Source: Natrinema salifodinae (GTDB lineage Archaea > Halobacteriota > Halobacteria > Halobacteriales > Natrialbaceae). From it: a stretch of DNA of 64,000 bases. The stretch's first letter is position 1. Each line of letters opens with the position of its first letter. Shown here piece after piece: positions 52,365-61,074 of the stretch. The stretch spans positions 124,001 to 188,000 of the forward strand of contig NZ_FOIS01000005.1 of NCBI RefSeq assembly GCF_900110455.1. Direction: 5' to 3'. The position numbers and the translations under genes were made by a program. The notes under the pieces are model-generated. The model ran no database searches and was not told the DNA's origin. It saw only the letters and a list, made by a program, of their open reading frames with translations.

Positions 52365-53861
52365 ATGTCCGAGCAGCAAGAGCAAGCCGTTTCACCAGCC
52401 GTTCGTAGCCGCGTCGACAACTACGTCGGCGGTCAGTGGACGACACCGGCCGCCGAGACGACCCAGTCCGTCGTCGACCCCGCGACCGGAGACGACCTGG
52501 CGACGGTCGAATTTTCGTCAGCCGAGACCGTCGACCAGGCCGTCCGGACCGCGAACGACGCGTTCGAAGACTGGCGCCAGACGCCCGTCGTCGAGCGGGT
52601 CCAGTACCTGTTCGACCTGAAGACCGAGCTCGAGGACCGGATCGACGAGATCGCGACCGCGCTCTCCCGCGAGCACGGGAAGACCGTCGCGGAGGCCCGC
52701 GGAGAGATCCGTCGCGGCATCGAGAACGTCGAGGTCGCCTGCGGGATGCCCAACATGATGCGCGAGGGCAGCGGCAACGTCGAGGACGTCGCCTCGGGAA
52801 TGGACGAGTACGCCGTCCGGCAGCCGCTGGGCGTCTTCACCGCCATCACGCCGTTCAACTTCCCCGCGATGATCCCGCTGTGGTTCCTCCCGTACGCGGT
52901 CGCGACCGGAAACACGTTCATCCTCAAGCCCAGCGAGAAGGTGCCGCTGAGCTCGCAACTGATCTTCGAGGCCGTCGACGCAGTCGACTTCCCGGACGGC
53001 GTCGTCAACCTGGTCAACGGCGGCGCTGAAACCGTCAACGCGCTACTCGAACACGACGATATCGAGGGCGTCTCGTTCGTCGGAAGCTCTCCCGTCGCCA
53101 AGCACGTCTACGAGACCGCGGCCCAACACGGCAAGCGCGTCCAGGCCCAGGGCGGCGCGAAGAACTACGCCGTCGTCACCGACCAGGCCTCCCTCGAGGA
53201 CGCGATTCCGAACATCATCGGCTCCGTCTACGGCAACGCCGGCCAGCGGTGTCTCGCCAACGACGTCGTCGTCGGCGTCGGCGACGTCTACGACGACCTC
53301 CGCGAGCAGTTGATCGACGCCGCCGAGGACCTGACCGTCGGCGTGGGGGTCGAGGAAGAGACCGACGTCGGGCCGCTGATCACCGACGAGTCGCGCGAGC
53401 GCGTCCTCGACCTGATCGAGAACGCCCTCGACGAGGGTGCCGAACTCGTCCTCGACGGCCGGGACTTCGAACATCCCGAGGGCCTGGCCGGCAGTTTCCT
53501 CGGGCCGACGCTGCTCGAGGGCGTGACCGCCGATATGGAAATCGCCCAGGAGGAAATCTTCGGGCCGGTGCTCTGTCTCGCCGAGGTCGATGCTCTCGAC
53601 GAAGCGATCGAGATGGTCAACGCGACCAAGTACGGCAACGCCTCCTCGATCTACACCGAATCGGGCAGCGAGGCCCGCCGGTACAAGTACGCGGTCGACG
53701 CCGGGAACATCGGGATCAACGTCGGCGTCTGCGCGCCGATGGGCTTTTTCCACTTCGGCGGCCGGAAGGCCTCGTTCTTCGGCGACCTCCACGCCCAGGG
53801 CGAGGACGCGGTCAACTTCTACACCGAGAAAACGATCCAGATCGAACGCTGGTACAGCTAA
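52365..53861 (+). CDS. mmsA: Methylmalonate-semialdehyde dehydrogenase (CoA-acylating)
   Basis: The 498-residue aldehyde dehydrogenase has PFNFPAMIPLWFLPYAVATG, a coenzyme-binding SFVGSSPVAKHVYETAAQHG, the catalytic Cys296 in GNAGQRCLANDVVV, and ends in FFGDLHAQGEDAVNFYTEKT. At the place of the general-base Glu of ordinary aldehyde dehydrogenases it reads QAQGGAKNYAVV, as in the MmsA/IolA group, which makes acyl-CoA from malonate or methylmalonate semialdehyde. A TATA box (CGTATTTGTG, 52331-52340) lies 29 bp before the ATG. In an inositol pathway it would be the last step; valine breakdown is the alternative. Confidence 0.9.
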   Translation: MSEQQEQAVSPAVRSRVDNYVGGQWTTPAAETTQSVVDPATGDDLATVEFSSAETVDQAVRTANDAFEDWRQTPVVERVQYLFDLKTELEDRIDEIATALSREHGKTVAEARGEIRRGIENVEVACGMPNMMREGSGNVEDVASGMDEYAVRQPLGVFTAITPFNFPAMIPLWFLPYAVATGNTFILKPSEKVPLSSQLIFEAVDAVDFPDGVVNLVNGGAETVNALLEHDDIEGVSFVGSSPVAKHVYETAAQHGKRVQAQGGAKNYAVVTDQASLEDAIPNIIGSVYGNAGQRCLANDVVVGVGDVYDDLREQLIDAAEDLTVGVGVEEETDVGPLITDESRERVLDLIENALDEGAELVLDGRDFEHPEGLAGSFLGPTLLEGVTADMEIAQEEIFGPVLCLAEVDALDEAIEMVNATKYGNASSIYTESGSEARRYKYAVDAGNIGINVGVCAPMGFFHFGGRKASFFGDLHAQGEDAVNFYTEKTIQIERWYS

Positions 53862-53990
53862 CGCGGCGGACGGCTCCCGGATCGGACGACCGCCGGAGAC
53901 AAACGGGGAATCGCGTCGGTCGATCGCGCTGCTCTCGATTTTTAGAAGTCGAGTCGGTACCGCCGGTACCGGTAGCGTCGTCGGAGCCGC

Positions 53991-54797
53991 TTACTCGTCA
54001 TTCGTCGCTGGCATCGATCCGGCGTGTCGCGCAACCGCGTCTTCGTACCGTTCCTTCGCGGCGCGACTCGAGTCCGCCAGGTAGGCGGTGTCCTTCCCGA
54101 CGATGAGGAAGTCGAACCCGGCTTCGACGCGGTCCTCGATCAGGTCCTGGGACGCCGTGAACGTTCCGACGGGAGTTCCGTGTCGGTCCCCGGCTCGAAC
54201 GACGCGATCGATCGCGTCCTGCAGTTCCGGCGCGTCCCACTGGCCGAAGACGCCGAGCACGCCCGAGAGGTCCGCCGGCCCGACGAACAGCGCGTCGATG
54301 CCGTCGACCGCGGCGATCTCGTCGACGCTCTCGAGGCCGGCGCGGCTCTCGATCTGGGCGATCGTCACGATCGACCCGTTCGCGTCGGCGACGTACTCGA
54401 CGAAGTCCATTCCGTACTCCGCGGCGCGGCCGCTCGCGATGCCGCGGATTCCCTCGGGCGGATAGCGAACGGCATCGACGAGTTGCTCGGCCTCGTCGGC
54501 CGACTCGATCATCGGGACCATCACGCCGGCGACGCCGATGTCGAGGACGCGTTTGATCCGACTCGGATCGTTTCGCGGCACTCTGATTATCGCCTCGGTC
54601 GGTGCCTCCTTCGCGTCGATCGCACGGGAGATGTGCTCGACGGTTTCGAGGCTCATCGTCGTGTGTTCGGTGTCGACGAGCACGAAATCGAACTCGAGGG
54701 CGGAACTCACCTCGGCGACGGCCGGATGGCCGATCGAGAGCCAGTTCCCGACCGGATACTCCCCCGCCTCGAGCGTCCGTTTGAAGTGACGGCTCAT
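53991..54797 (-). CDS. HpcH/HpaI-family 2-oxo-acid aldolase
   Basis: The 268-residue protein has the class II pyruvate aldolase pattern: GNWLSIGHPAVAEVSSALEF, FVLVDTEHTTMSLETVEH, GVAGVMVPMIESADEAEQLV, PPEGIRGIASGRAAEYG, the metal ligands in IAQIESRAGLESVDEI and LFVGPADLSG. It splits 2-keto-3-deoxy sugar acids into pyruvate and an aldehyde. It faces the dehydratase gene across a divergent region, so the pair can form a dehydratase-aldolase route from a sugar acid. The exact acid is not known. Confidence 0.88.
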   Translation of the reverse strand: MSRHFKRTLEAGEYPVGNWLSIGHPAVAEVSSALEFDFVLVDTEHTTMSLETVEHISRAIDAKEAPTEAIIRVPRNDPSRIKRVLDIGVAGVMVPMIESADEAEQLVDAVRYPPEGIRGIASGRAAEYGMDFVEYVADANGSIVTIAQIESRAGLESVDEIAAVDGIDALFVGPADLSGVLGVFGQWDAPELQDAIDRVVRAGDRHGTPVGTFTASQDLIEDRVEAGFDFLIVGKDTAYLADSSRAAKERYEDAVARHAGSMPATNDE

Positions 54798-55172
54798 CGG
54801 TCTTCGGTGCGGTGGTCGCGGTAGCGGTTCGGTTCGAGACGTCCCGCGTCGGGACGTCCGCTCCGGCTGCGTGTCGATCGAGGACCGATCGCGGAAGCGA
54901 TCGGCCTATCGGGTCCAGTTGCTACGGTCGCTGACATGGACGTATCCCGTCATCCCGCTCCGAGAGCTATAAAAATTCGGGTTAGTCGAACTCCGTCCGT
55001 CGCGAGAACGTTCCCGGGCCGAATCGTCACCACCGGAAACTATAACACCTATCTTCACAATCGATTTGATGATGCAAGCCGTGATCACCTGTCGCGGAGC
55101 GTGGGAACAACGCTCGTACCGCGAACGCGACGGCGCAGTACCGACTCGCAGCCACACAGCCTGACTCAAACC
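54798..55172. other. Divergent region between aldolase and dehydratase genes
   Basis: It must hold both promoters. An AACTATAACA element near 55038 would start a message about 100 bp before the dehydratase ATG. No extra gene is seen. Confidence 0.45.
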
Positions 55173-56408
55173 ATGTACGACGACTTCGCATCCACGCTCG
55201 CGGCGACGATGTGGGCGGACTTCGACGAACAACCGGACCGGGACGGCCCGACGGCCGAGATAACCGACGTCAACTCGATCGTCATCGACGGCAACTTCCC
55301 GTGGACGATCGTCACCCTCGAGACCGATCAGGGAGTGACCGGGATCGGCGAGGCCTACCCCTCGCCTGGCGTCCACGAAATTATCACCGACTACCTCCGA
55401 CCCGTCCTCGTCGGCGAGAACCCGCTGGACGTCGAACGACTGTACTACCTCATGCGCGAGAGCCTCTCGGGACGGGGCTCGCAGTGGGGGGTCGGCACCA
55501 TCGCGATCAGCGGCATCGAGATCGCGCTCTGGGACGCCGCCGGGAAGATCCTCGACCAGCCCGTCTACCAGCTGCTGGGCGGAAAGCTGCGCGATCAGGT
55601 TCGCGTCTACGCCGACTGCCACGCCGGGGAAGCGATGGTCTCCTCGGCCGCGGAGGGCCAGGAAACGGCGACCTACGAACCCGAGGCGTACGCGAAGGCC
55701 GCGCGCATGGCCGTCGATGACGGGTTCGACGTGATCAAGTTCGACCTCGACGTCCCCTCCGGGCGGGAGATCGACACCCTCTCGCGGCACTTCGACCCGC
55801 CGGAGATCGAACACAAGCGCTCGGTCGTCGAGGCGGTCACCGACGAGATCGGCGACGAGGCCGAGGTCGCGGTCGACCTTCACTGGAACTTCAGCCCCGA
55901 GACGGCCGAACGGCTCTGTCAGGCGATCGAACCGTACGATCTCGCCTGGATCGAGGATCCCCTCCCGCCCGAGAACACCGACGCGATGCGCGAACTCAAG
56001 CGTCGCGTCGACGTGACGCTGCTGACCGGCGAGAACCGCTACGGCCGCCACGGCTTCCGTGACCTCGTCGAGACCCAGGCGGTCGACTTCCTCGCGCCCG
56101 ACGTCCCCAAGACCGGCGGGATCGCCGAGACGAAGAAGATCGCCGACCTGGCCGAGGGCTACTACCAGGCGCTCGTTCCACACAACATCGGGAGCCCGGT
56201 CGCGACGGTCGCGACCGCCCACGTCGGCGCGACCGTTCCGAACTTCGTCGCCCTCGAGTACCACGCTCGCGAAGTCCCGTGGTGGGACGATCTGGTGGCT
56301 CGGGACGAGCCGCTCATCCGGAACGGACGGCTCGAAGTGCCCGACGCGCCAGGCCTCGGCATCGAACTCGACTGGGACGCCGTCGAGGAACACCGGAAAC
56401 GGTCTTGA
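55173..56408 (+). CDS. Enolase-superfamily sugar-acid dehydratase (xylonate dehydratase-like)
   Basis: The 411-residue protein resembles the haloarchaeal D-xylonate dehydratase: ITDVNSIVIDGNFPWTIV, ISGIEIALWDAAGKILDQPV, RVYADCHAGE, DVIKFDLDVPSGREIDT, AVDLHWNFSPETA, WIEDPLPPEN, LTGENRYGRHGFRD, APDVPKTGGIAETKKI and VPHNIGSPVATVATAHVG. The Asp, Glu, Glu metal ligands and the catalytic His lie in these segments. The open frame reaches 54936, but homologous proteins begin about 30-40 residues before ITDV, matching ATG 55173. D-xylonate, L-arabinonate or another aldonate may be the substrate. Confidence 0.85.
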   Translation: MYDDFASTLAATMWADFDEQPDRDGPTAEITDVNSIVIDGNFPWTIVTLETDQGVTGIGEAYPSPGVHEIITDYLRPVLVGENPLDVERLYYLMRESLSGRGSQWGVGTIAISGIEIALWDAAGKILDQPVYQLLGGKLRDQVRVYADCHAGEAMVSSAAEGQETATYEPEAYAKAARMAVDDGFDVIKFDLDVPSGREIDTLSRHFDPPEIEHKRSVVEAVTDEIGDEAEVAVDLHWNFSPETAERLCQAIEPYDLAWIEDPLPPENTDAMRELKRRVDVTLLTGENRYGRHGFRDLVETQAVDFLAPDVPKTGGIAETKKIADLAEGYYQALVPHNIGSPVATVATAHVGATVPNFVALEYHAREVPWWDDLVARDEPLIRNGRLEVPDAPGLGIELDWDAVEEHRKRS

Positions 56409-56540
56409 CGCGGCCCTCCTGCGGTCTCCGTCCCCGCTGACTCTCGTCTCCGCCTCGGTCGATTCACCCTCGAACGGTGATCTCGAGTCGGAACCGAGCA
56501 CAAAACCTAATGTGCTTTCTTTCGTACTGTTGAGCGGACG

Positions 56541-57560
56541 ATGGTTGCAATCGATTACATGGCCCATCAGGAGCAGTACGACCCCTCGCAGCTGTTGGAG
56601 TACGGCGACGTCGCCACCGACGCCGGCTACGAGACCGTCTGGACGTCGGATCACTTCCACCCGTGGTTCCACACGGGCGCCGACTCGGGGTTCGCCTGGT
56701 CGTGGCTCGGTGCGGCTACCGAACGGCTCGACGGGCCGATCGGAACGTGCGTCACGCCCGCGACCGGCCACTACCACCCCGGCGAGATCGCTCAGGCGTT
56801 TGCCACGCTCCAGCACCTGCACGACGACCGCGTGATCCTCGGGCTCTCGACGGGCGAGGCGATGAACGAGACGCCGCTTGGGTTCGACTGGCCGGAGTAT
56901 CCGGAGCGCCGCGACCGGCTCGAGGAAACGCTCCGGATCGTCCGCGCCCTGTGGGAGGACGAGGAGTGGCTCGACGCGGACGTCGTCGACCGCATCGACG
57001 AGGACGGCTTCGTCACCTACGACGGCGAACGGTTCGAACTCGACGGGGCGAAACTGTACACCGAGCCCGAGAAGTCCCCCGAGATCCACATCGCGGCGAA
57101 CGGGCCGAGCACCGCCAGGCTCGCGGCCCGGTACGCCGACGGGTTCGTCACCGTCAAGAAGGGCGAGGAGTTCACCGATCGGCTCTACCCGGCGATCCAC
57201 CGCTACGCCGAGGAGGAGGGCAACGACCCCGACGCCATCGAAACGACGCTGCTAGTGATCGCGTCCTACCACCCCGACTACGAGGTGGCCGTCGAGGCGA
57301 CCAGGCCCTGGTGGGCGACGACCCAGAACGTCTTCGACCGCGCGCTGGCGGATCCGCGGGAGATCGAACAGGAGGGAGAGAAGGCGACGCGCGAACAGAT
57401 CGAGGAGAAGTTCCTGATCGCGGACGATCCGTCGACGATCGCCGCGCAACTCGAGAAGTACGCCGAAATGGGGTTCGATCGGATCGCCGTCGGGAACACC
57501 AGTCCGGAGCCCGAGCGCCTGTTCGAGGTCATGGGCGACGAGGTAATTCCGTCGCTGTGA
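56541..57560 (+). CDS. F420-dependent sugar dehydrogenase-like protein (luciferase-like fold)
   Basis: The 339-residue protein is a luciferase-like TIM barrel of the F420-dependent glucose-6-phosphate dehydrogenase type: DYMAHQEQYDPSQLLEYGDV, VWTSDHFHPWFHTG, GPIGTCVTPATGHYHPGEIA, VILGLSTGEAMNE and IHIAANGPSTARLAARYADG. Haloarchaea make coenzyme F420, so the cofactor is available. Its location among sugar dehydratases and dehydrogenases suggests oxidation of a sugar or its lactone. It starts with ATG 56541, 132 bp after the dehydratase gene on the same strand. Confidence 0.85.
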   Translation: MVAIDYMAHQEQYDPSQLLEYGDVATDAGYETVWTSDHFHPWFHTGADSGFAWSWLGAATERLDGPIGTCVTPATGHYHPGEIAQAFATLQHLHDDRVILGLSTGEAMNETPLGFDWPEYPERRDRLEETLRIVRALWEDEEWLDADVVDRIDEDGFVTYDGERFELDGAKLYTEPEKSPEIHIAANGPSTARLAARYADGFVTVKKGEEFTDRLYPAIHRYAEEEGNDPDAIETTLLVIASYHPDYEVAVEATRPWWATTQNVFDRALADPREIEQEGEKATREQIEEKFLIADDPSTIAAQLEKYAEMGFDRIAVGNTSPEPERLFEVMGDEVIPSL

Positions 57561-57750
57561 GCGGCGTCGAGTGGGGATGGAGGACGGCCACGGAAACCTG
57601 ATTGCGGCGACGCCGCCCCACGGGCGCGGTCGGTCGATGGCGATTTGGCACCGTCCGGCCGGAACTGGACGGAACCGGCCGGCACCGCGTTCGGTTCCGA
57701 TCGTCGTCTCTCGGCTCTCGTGTCCCCCTGCTGAACCGACGCGCGAGGGC

Positions 57751-57760
57751 GAATATTTAT
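57751..57760 (+). promoter_or_regulatory. TATA box of the TPP enzyme gene
   Basis: GAATATTTAT is centred 30 bp before the ATG at 57786, which favours that start over the upstream ATG at 57759, which overlaps the TATA element. Confidence 0.55.
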
Positions 57761-57785
57761 GTCACACCGTGGCAATCACTCGAAC

Positions 57786-59528
57786 ATGCCCACGCTTACC
57801 GGTGGCGAGATCATCGCCGAGTATCTGGAGAAAGAGGACGTCGAGTACCTGGTCGGCATCCCCGGACACGGGAGCACCAACCTCCTCGACGCGTTCAACG
57901 AGTCCGACGTCGGGGTCATCCAGCCCCGCCACGAACAGGGTGCGGTCCACCTGGCGGACGGCTACGCGCGCGCCAGCGGCGAGCCGCTCGCGGTCTTCAC
58001 CTCGATCGGACCCGGCGCGACGAACACGGTCACCGGGGCGGCGACGGCCTACGTCGACTCGATCCCGATGGTCATCTTCACGGGCGCGCCCCAGACCCAC
58101 GAGTACGGGCAAGGGATTCTGCAGGAACTCGACCGACAGAAGCCAGGCGACTTCCCGAGCGTGATGGAGCCCGTGACGAAGCGGAGCTTCGTCGTGCGCG
58201 ACGTCGAACGGCTCCCGCGAGTCCTGCGGCGCGCGTTCCAGACCGCGGTCACGGGTCGACCGGGGCCGGTCCACGTCGACGTCCCGATGGACGTCCAGGG
58301 GGCCGCCGCGGACGTCGAGATTCCCGACCCCGAGGAGACGCGCACGCACAGTCGGCCAGGCGGCGATCCCGAATCGGTCGCCGAGGCCGCGGACCTGCTC
58401 GCCGAGGCCGACCGCCCCGTGATCGTCCCCGGCGGCGGCTGTCTACTCGGCGAGGCCTGGGACGAAGTCCAGGCGCTGGCCGACCACCTGAAGGCGCCGG
58501 TCATCCCGACCTTCCAGGCCAAGGGGATCATCCCCGAGGACCACGAGCTCTTCGTCGGGTACGCGGGCTGGATCGGCTCGACGGCCGGCAACGAACTCGC
58601 GAGCAACGCGGACGTCGTGCTCGGGATCGGCTGTCGGTTCTCCGACCTCCACACCTCCTCGTTCGAGCAGGGCGTGAGCTTCGAGATCCCGCCGAGCAAG
58701 CTGATCCACGTCGACATCGACAACACGGAGATCGGCAAGAACTACCCCGTCGAGGTCGGCATCCTCGGCGACGCCAAGGTCGTCACCGATCAGCTCTACG
58801 AGGCCGTTTCCGACCGCGTCAGCGAAGTCCCGACCGAGGACAACGAGTACTACGACGAGATCCAGCGCCTGTGGGCCGAGTGGCAGGAGAAAGTCGAAGC
58901 GCGCCACACGAACGACGTCCCGATGAGCATCTCGCGCGCGCTGGCGAGCCTCCGCGAGGCGCTGCCCCGCGAGGGAATGGTCGTCTCGAGCGCCGGCCAG
59001 CCCCAGGAGACGACCAATCCCGAGTTCCCCGTCTACGAACCCCGAACGAACATCTCCTGTGGCGGCTTCTCGACGATGGGCTTCGGCGTGTCCGCGGCGA
59101 TCGGCGCGAAACTCGCCGAACCCGATCGGCCGGTCGTCGACGTCGAGGGCGACGGGAGCTTCCTGATGTGCAACCAGGAAGTCGCCTGCGCCGTCGAGCA
59201 CGATATCGACGTCACCTGGCTCGTGGTCAACAACAACGGCTGGAAGTCGATCCGCAACCTGCAGGTCGACAAGTACGGCTGGGACCGCGTCCTCAACACG
59301 GAGTTCGACCAGGAGAGCGACGTCGACTTCGTGAAGATGGCCGAGGCGTTCAGCATCGACTTCGCCGAACGCGTCGTCAAGCCCGAGAACCTCACCGCGA
59401 CGCTCGAGGAGGCGATCGAGTACGACGGGCCCGCGTTCGTCGAGGCCGTCGTCGAACCGGACAACCCCGACTCGGGTGCGATCATCACCGGCGAGTGGGA
59501 TCTGGCCGACCTCGAGACCGACGATTGA
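57786..59528 (+). CDS. Thiamine-diphosphate enzyme, acetolactate synthase/IolD-like
   Basis: The 580-residue protein has a Pyr domain with the activating Glu in QPRHEQGAVHLADGYAR, the text TSIGPGATNTVTGAATAYVD, a middle domain with RPVIVPGGGCLLGEAWDEV, and a PP domain with EGDGSFLMCNQEVACAV and the Asn ligand in LVVNNNGW. The family includes acetolactate synthase, sulfoacetaldehyde acetyltransferase and IolD, which opens the inositol-derived ring. The gene lies next to IolM-, IolE- and IolG-like genes, so ring or C-C cleavage of a polyol product is a reasonable guess. It is not closely related to the TPP protein at 18078. Confidence 0.82.
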   Translation: MPTLTGGEIIAEYLEKEDVEYLVGIPGHGSTNLLDAFNESDVGVIQPRHEQGAVHLADGYARASGEPLAVFTSIGPGATNTVTGAATAYVDSIPMVIFTGAPQTHEYGQGILQELDRQKPGDFPSVMEPVTKRSFVVRDVERLPRVLRRAFQTAVTGRPGPVHVDVPMDVQGAAADVEIPDPEETRTHSRPGGDPESVAEAADLLAEADRPVIVPGGGCLLGEAWDEVQALADHLKAPVIPTFQAKGIIPEDHELFVGYAGWIGSTAGNELASNADVVLGIGCRFSDLHTSSFEQGVSFEIPPSKLIHVDIDNTEIGKNYPVEVGILGDAKVVTDQLYEAVSDRVSEVPTEDNEYYDEIQRLWAEWQEKVEARHTNDVPMSISRALASLREALPREGMVVSSAGQPQETTNPEFPVYEPRTNISCGGFSTMGFGVSAAIGAKLAEPDRPVVDVEGDGSFLMCNQEVACAVEHDIDVTWLVVNNNGWKSIRNLQVDKYGWDRVLNTEFDQESDVDFVKMAEAFSIDFAERVVKPENLTATLEEAIEYDGPAFVEAVVEPDNPDSGAIITGEWDLADLETDD

Positions 59529-59706
59529 TCGACGGACGGTAGTCGCCGATCGCCGAGCCAGAACTCGTCCGAACCCGTCCGAACCCTTCCCTTCCTGATC
59601 GTCGAACGTTCCCGCACTAACATCGTAATCTCGAGCGGCCTGACCGTCGCTGCGTCGACCGCCGCGCCAGGCGGCGCTTGTCGCGACCTGGACGCGAGAT
59701 TCCTCC

Positions 59707-59716
59707 GATATTATTA
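59707..59716 (+). promoter_or_regulatory. TATA box of the Zn-dependent dehydrogenase gene
   Basis: GATATTATTA lies about 31 bp before the ATG at 59743 and supports that start over the ATG at 59716. Confidence 0.5.
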
Positions 59717-59742
59717 TGTCGGATGGTGGTCCATCTCGTGGT

Positions 59743-60897
59743 ATGCAATCCCTCGTAGTCGATGCGGAGTGGGATCCCCGGTCCGAGTACGACGTTTCGG
59801 ACGCCGAACGGGCGTCGAAGAAAGCCATGAACTCCTCGCAGGTGTGGCGCGATCCCGACCTCCGGGTCACCGAGCGCGAGCGGCCGACGCCGGCCGACGA
59901 CGAAGTGCTCGTTCGCGTCCGCTACGCCGGCGTTTGCGGGAGCGACGTCTCGATGCTCGAGACGGACGAAGACGGCTACGTCCACTACTCGGCGTACCTG
60001 GGGCTGCCGAACGTGATCGGTCACGAGTTCGCGGGCGAGATCGTCGAGACGGGCGACGACGCGCAGCTGTTCGAGGCGGGGGATCTCGTCACCGCCGAGG
60101 TCACCGACTACTGCGGGCGCTGTGACATGTGCCGCCAGGGGTTCATGGGCCACTGCGAGAACTTCGAGCAGCTCGGGTTCACGATCCCCGGCGCGTTCGC
60201 GGAGTACGTCGCCGTTCCCGAGAAGCTGTGCTGGGACGTCTCGTCGCTGCGGGAAGCCTACGGGACGGACGACGAGGTGCTCCGGGCCGCCGCGACCATC
60301 GAGCCGAGCACCATCACCTACCACGGCTTGTTCGCGCGGGCCGACGGGATCCTGCCCGGCGACTACCACGTCTATCACGGCGCGGGCCCGATCGGACTGA
60401 CCGGCATGAACGTCTCGCGAGCCGCCGGCGCCGGGAAGGTGATCGCGTTCGAACCGTCCGACGCTCGCCGCGAGGTCGCCCGCGACCTCGGCTTCGACCA
60501 CGTCTACGACCCGATCGAACGCGATCCGGCCGAGACCATCGCGTCGATCACGGACGGCCAGGGCGCCGACGTCCACGTCGAGACCGCGGGCGCAGTCGGA
60601 CAGACGTATCCGGCCATCGAGGACTCGCTGGCGGAGGGGGCGAACGTGGTCCACATCAGCAACGCCGGCTCCGATCCCGGCCTCGCGCTGCGGAAGTACC
60701 AGGGCAGCGGCGCGCAACTCTACGGCTCGGAGGGCCACACCGGCCACCAGGTCTACCCGCGCGTGATTCGCCTGATGGCCGCCGGCAAACTGGACAACCG
60801 CCCGATCGTCACGTCGACGTTCGACCTCGAGAACGCGGCCGACGCGGTCCGCCAGGCGGCCGAGCGCGTCGACGGGAAGGTCCTCGTCGAGATATAG
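59743..60897 (+). CDS. Zinc-dependent polyol dehydrogenase, scyllo-inosose 3-dehydrogenase-like
   Basis: The 384-residue medium-chain dehydrogenase has catalytic zinc ligands Cys65 (GVCGSDVSML) and His94-Glu95 (VIGHEFAGEI), and structural-zinc cysteines at 124, 127, 130 and 138. The unusual N-terminus VVDAEWDPRSEYDVSD and the stretches TDEDGYVHYSAYLGLPN and GSEGHTGHQVYPRVIRLMA resemble what I recall of the Thermotoga maritima enzyme TM0412 (IolM), which oxidises scyllo-inosose. I could not align it. The gene has its own leaderless TATA promoter and precedes an IolE-like gene. Another cyclic polyol or sugar could be the substrate. Confidence 0.8.
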   Translation: MQSLVVDAEWDPRSEYDVSDAERASKKAMNSSQVWRDPDLRVTERERPTPADDEVLVRVRYAGVCGSDVSMLETDEDGYVHYSAYLGLPNVIGHEFAGEIVETGDDAQLFEAGDLVTAEVTDYCGRCDMCRQGFMGHCENFEQLGFTIPGAFAEYVAVPEKLCWDVSSLREAYGTDDEVLRAAATIEPSTITYHGLFARADGILPGDYHVYHGAGPIGLTGMNVSRAAGAGKVIAFEPSDARREVARDLGFDHVYDPIERDPAETIASITDGQGADVHVETAGAVGQTYPAIEDSLAEGANVVHISNAGSDPGLALRKYQGSGAQLYGSEGHTGHQVYPRVIRLMAAGKLDNRPIVTSTFDLENAADAVRQAAERVDGKVLVEI

Positions 60898-61074
60898 GCC
60901 GCAGCCCCGCGGCACGTCCTCGGCGGTCCGAGAGCCGGGCGCCGGAACGGCGGCAGCGGTCCGGCGACCGCGGCTCGCTGTCCGCGAAGCCGGTCGGGGC
61001 GTCGCGGCCGACCTGCAACTGCCGTTCGACAACCATCCCCATTATTTATTATTCTCGCTCGCACAACGTCCCGT

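Noticed and set aside
54936-55172. N-terminal extension of 79 codons on the xylonate dehydratase-like gene
   Set aside because: The extra codons are not enzyme-like and homologues begin near the ATG at 55173.
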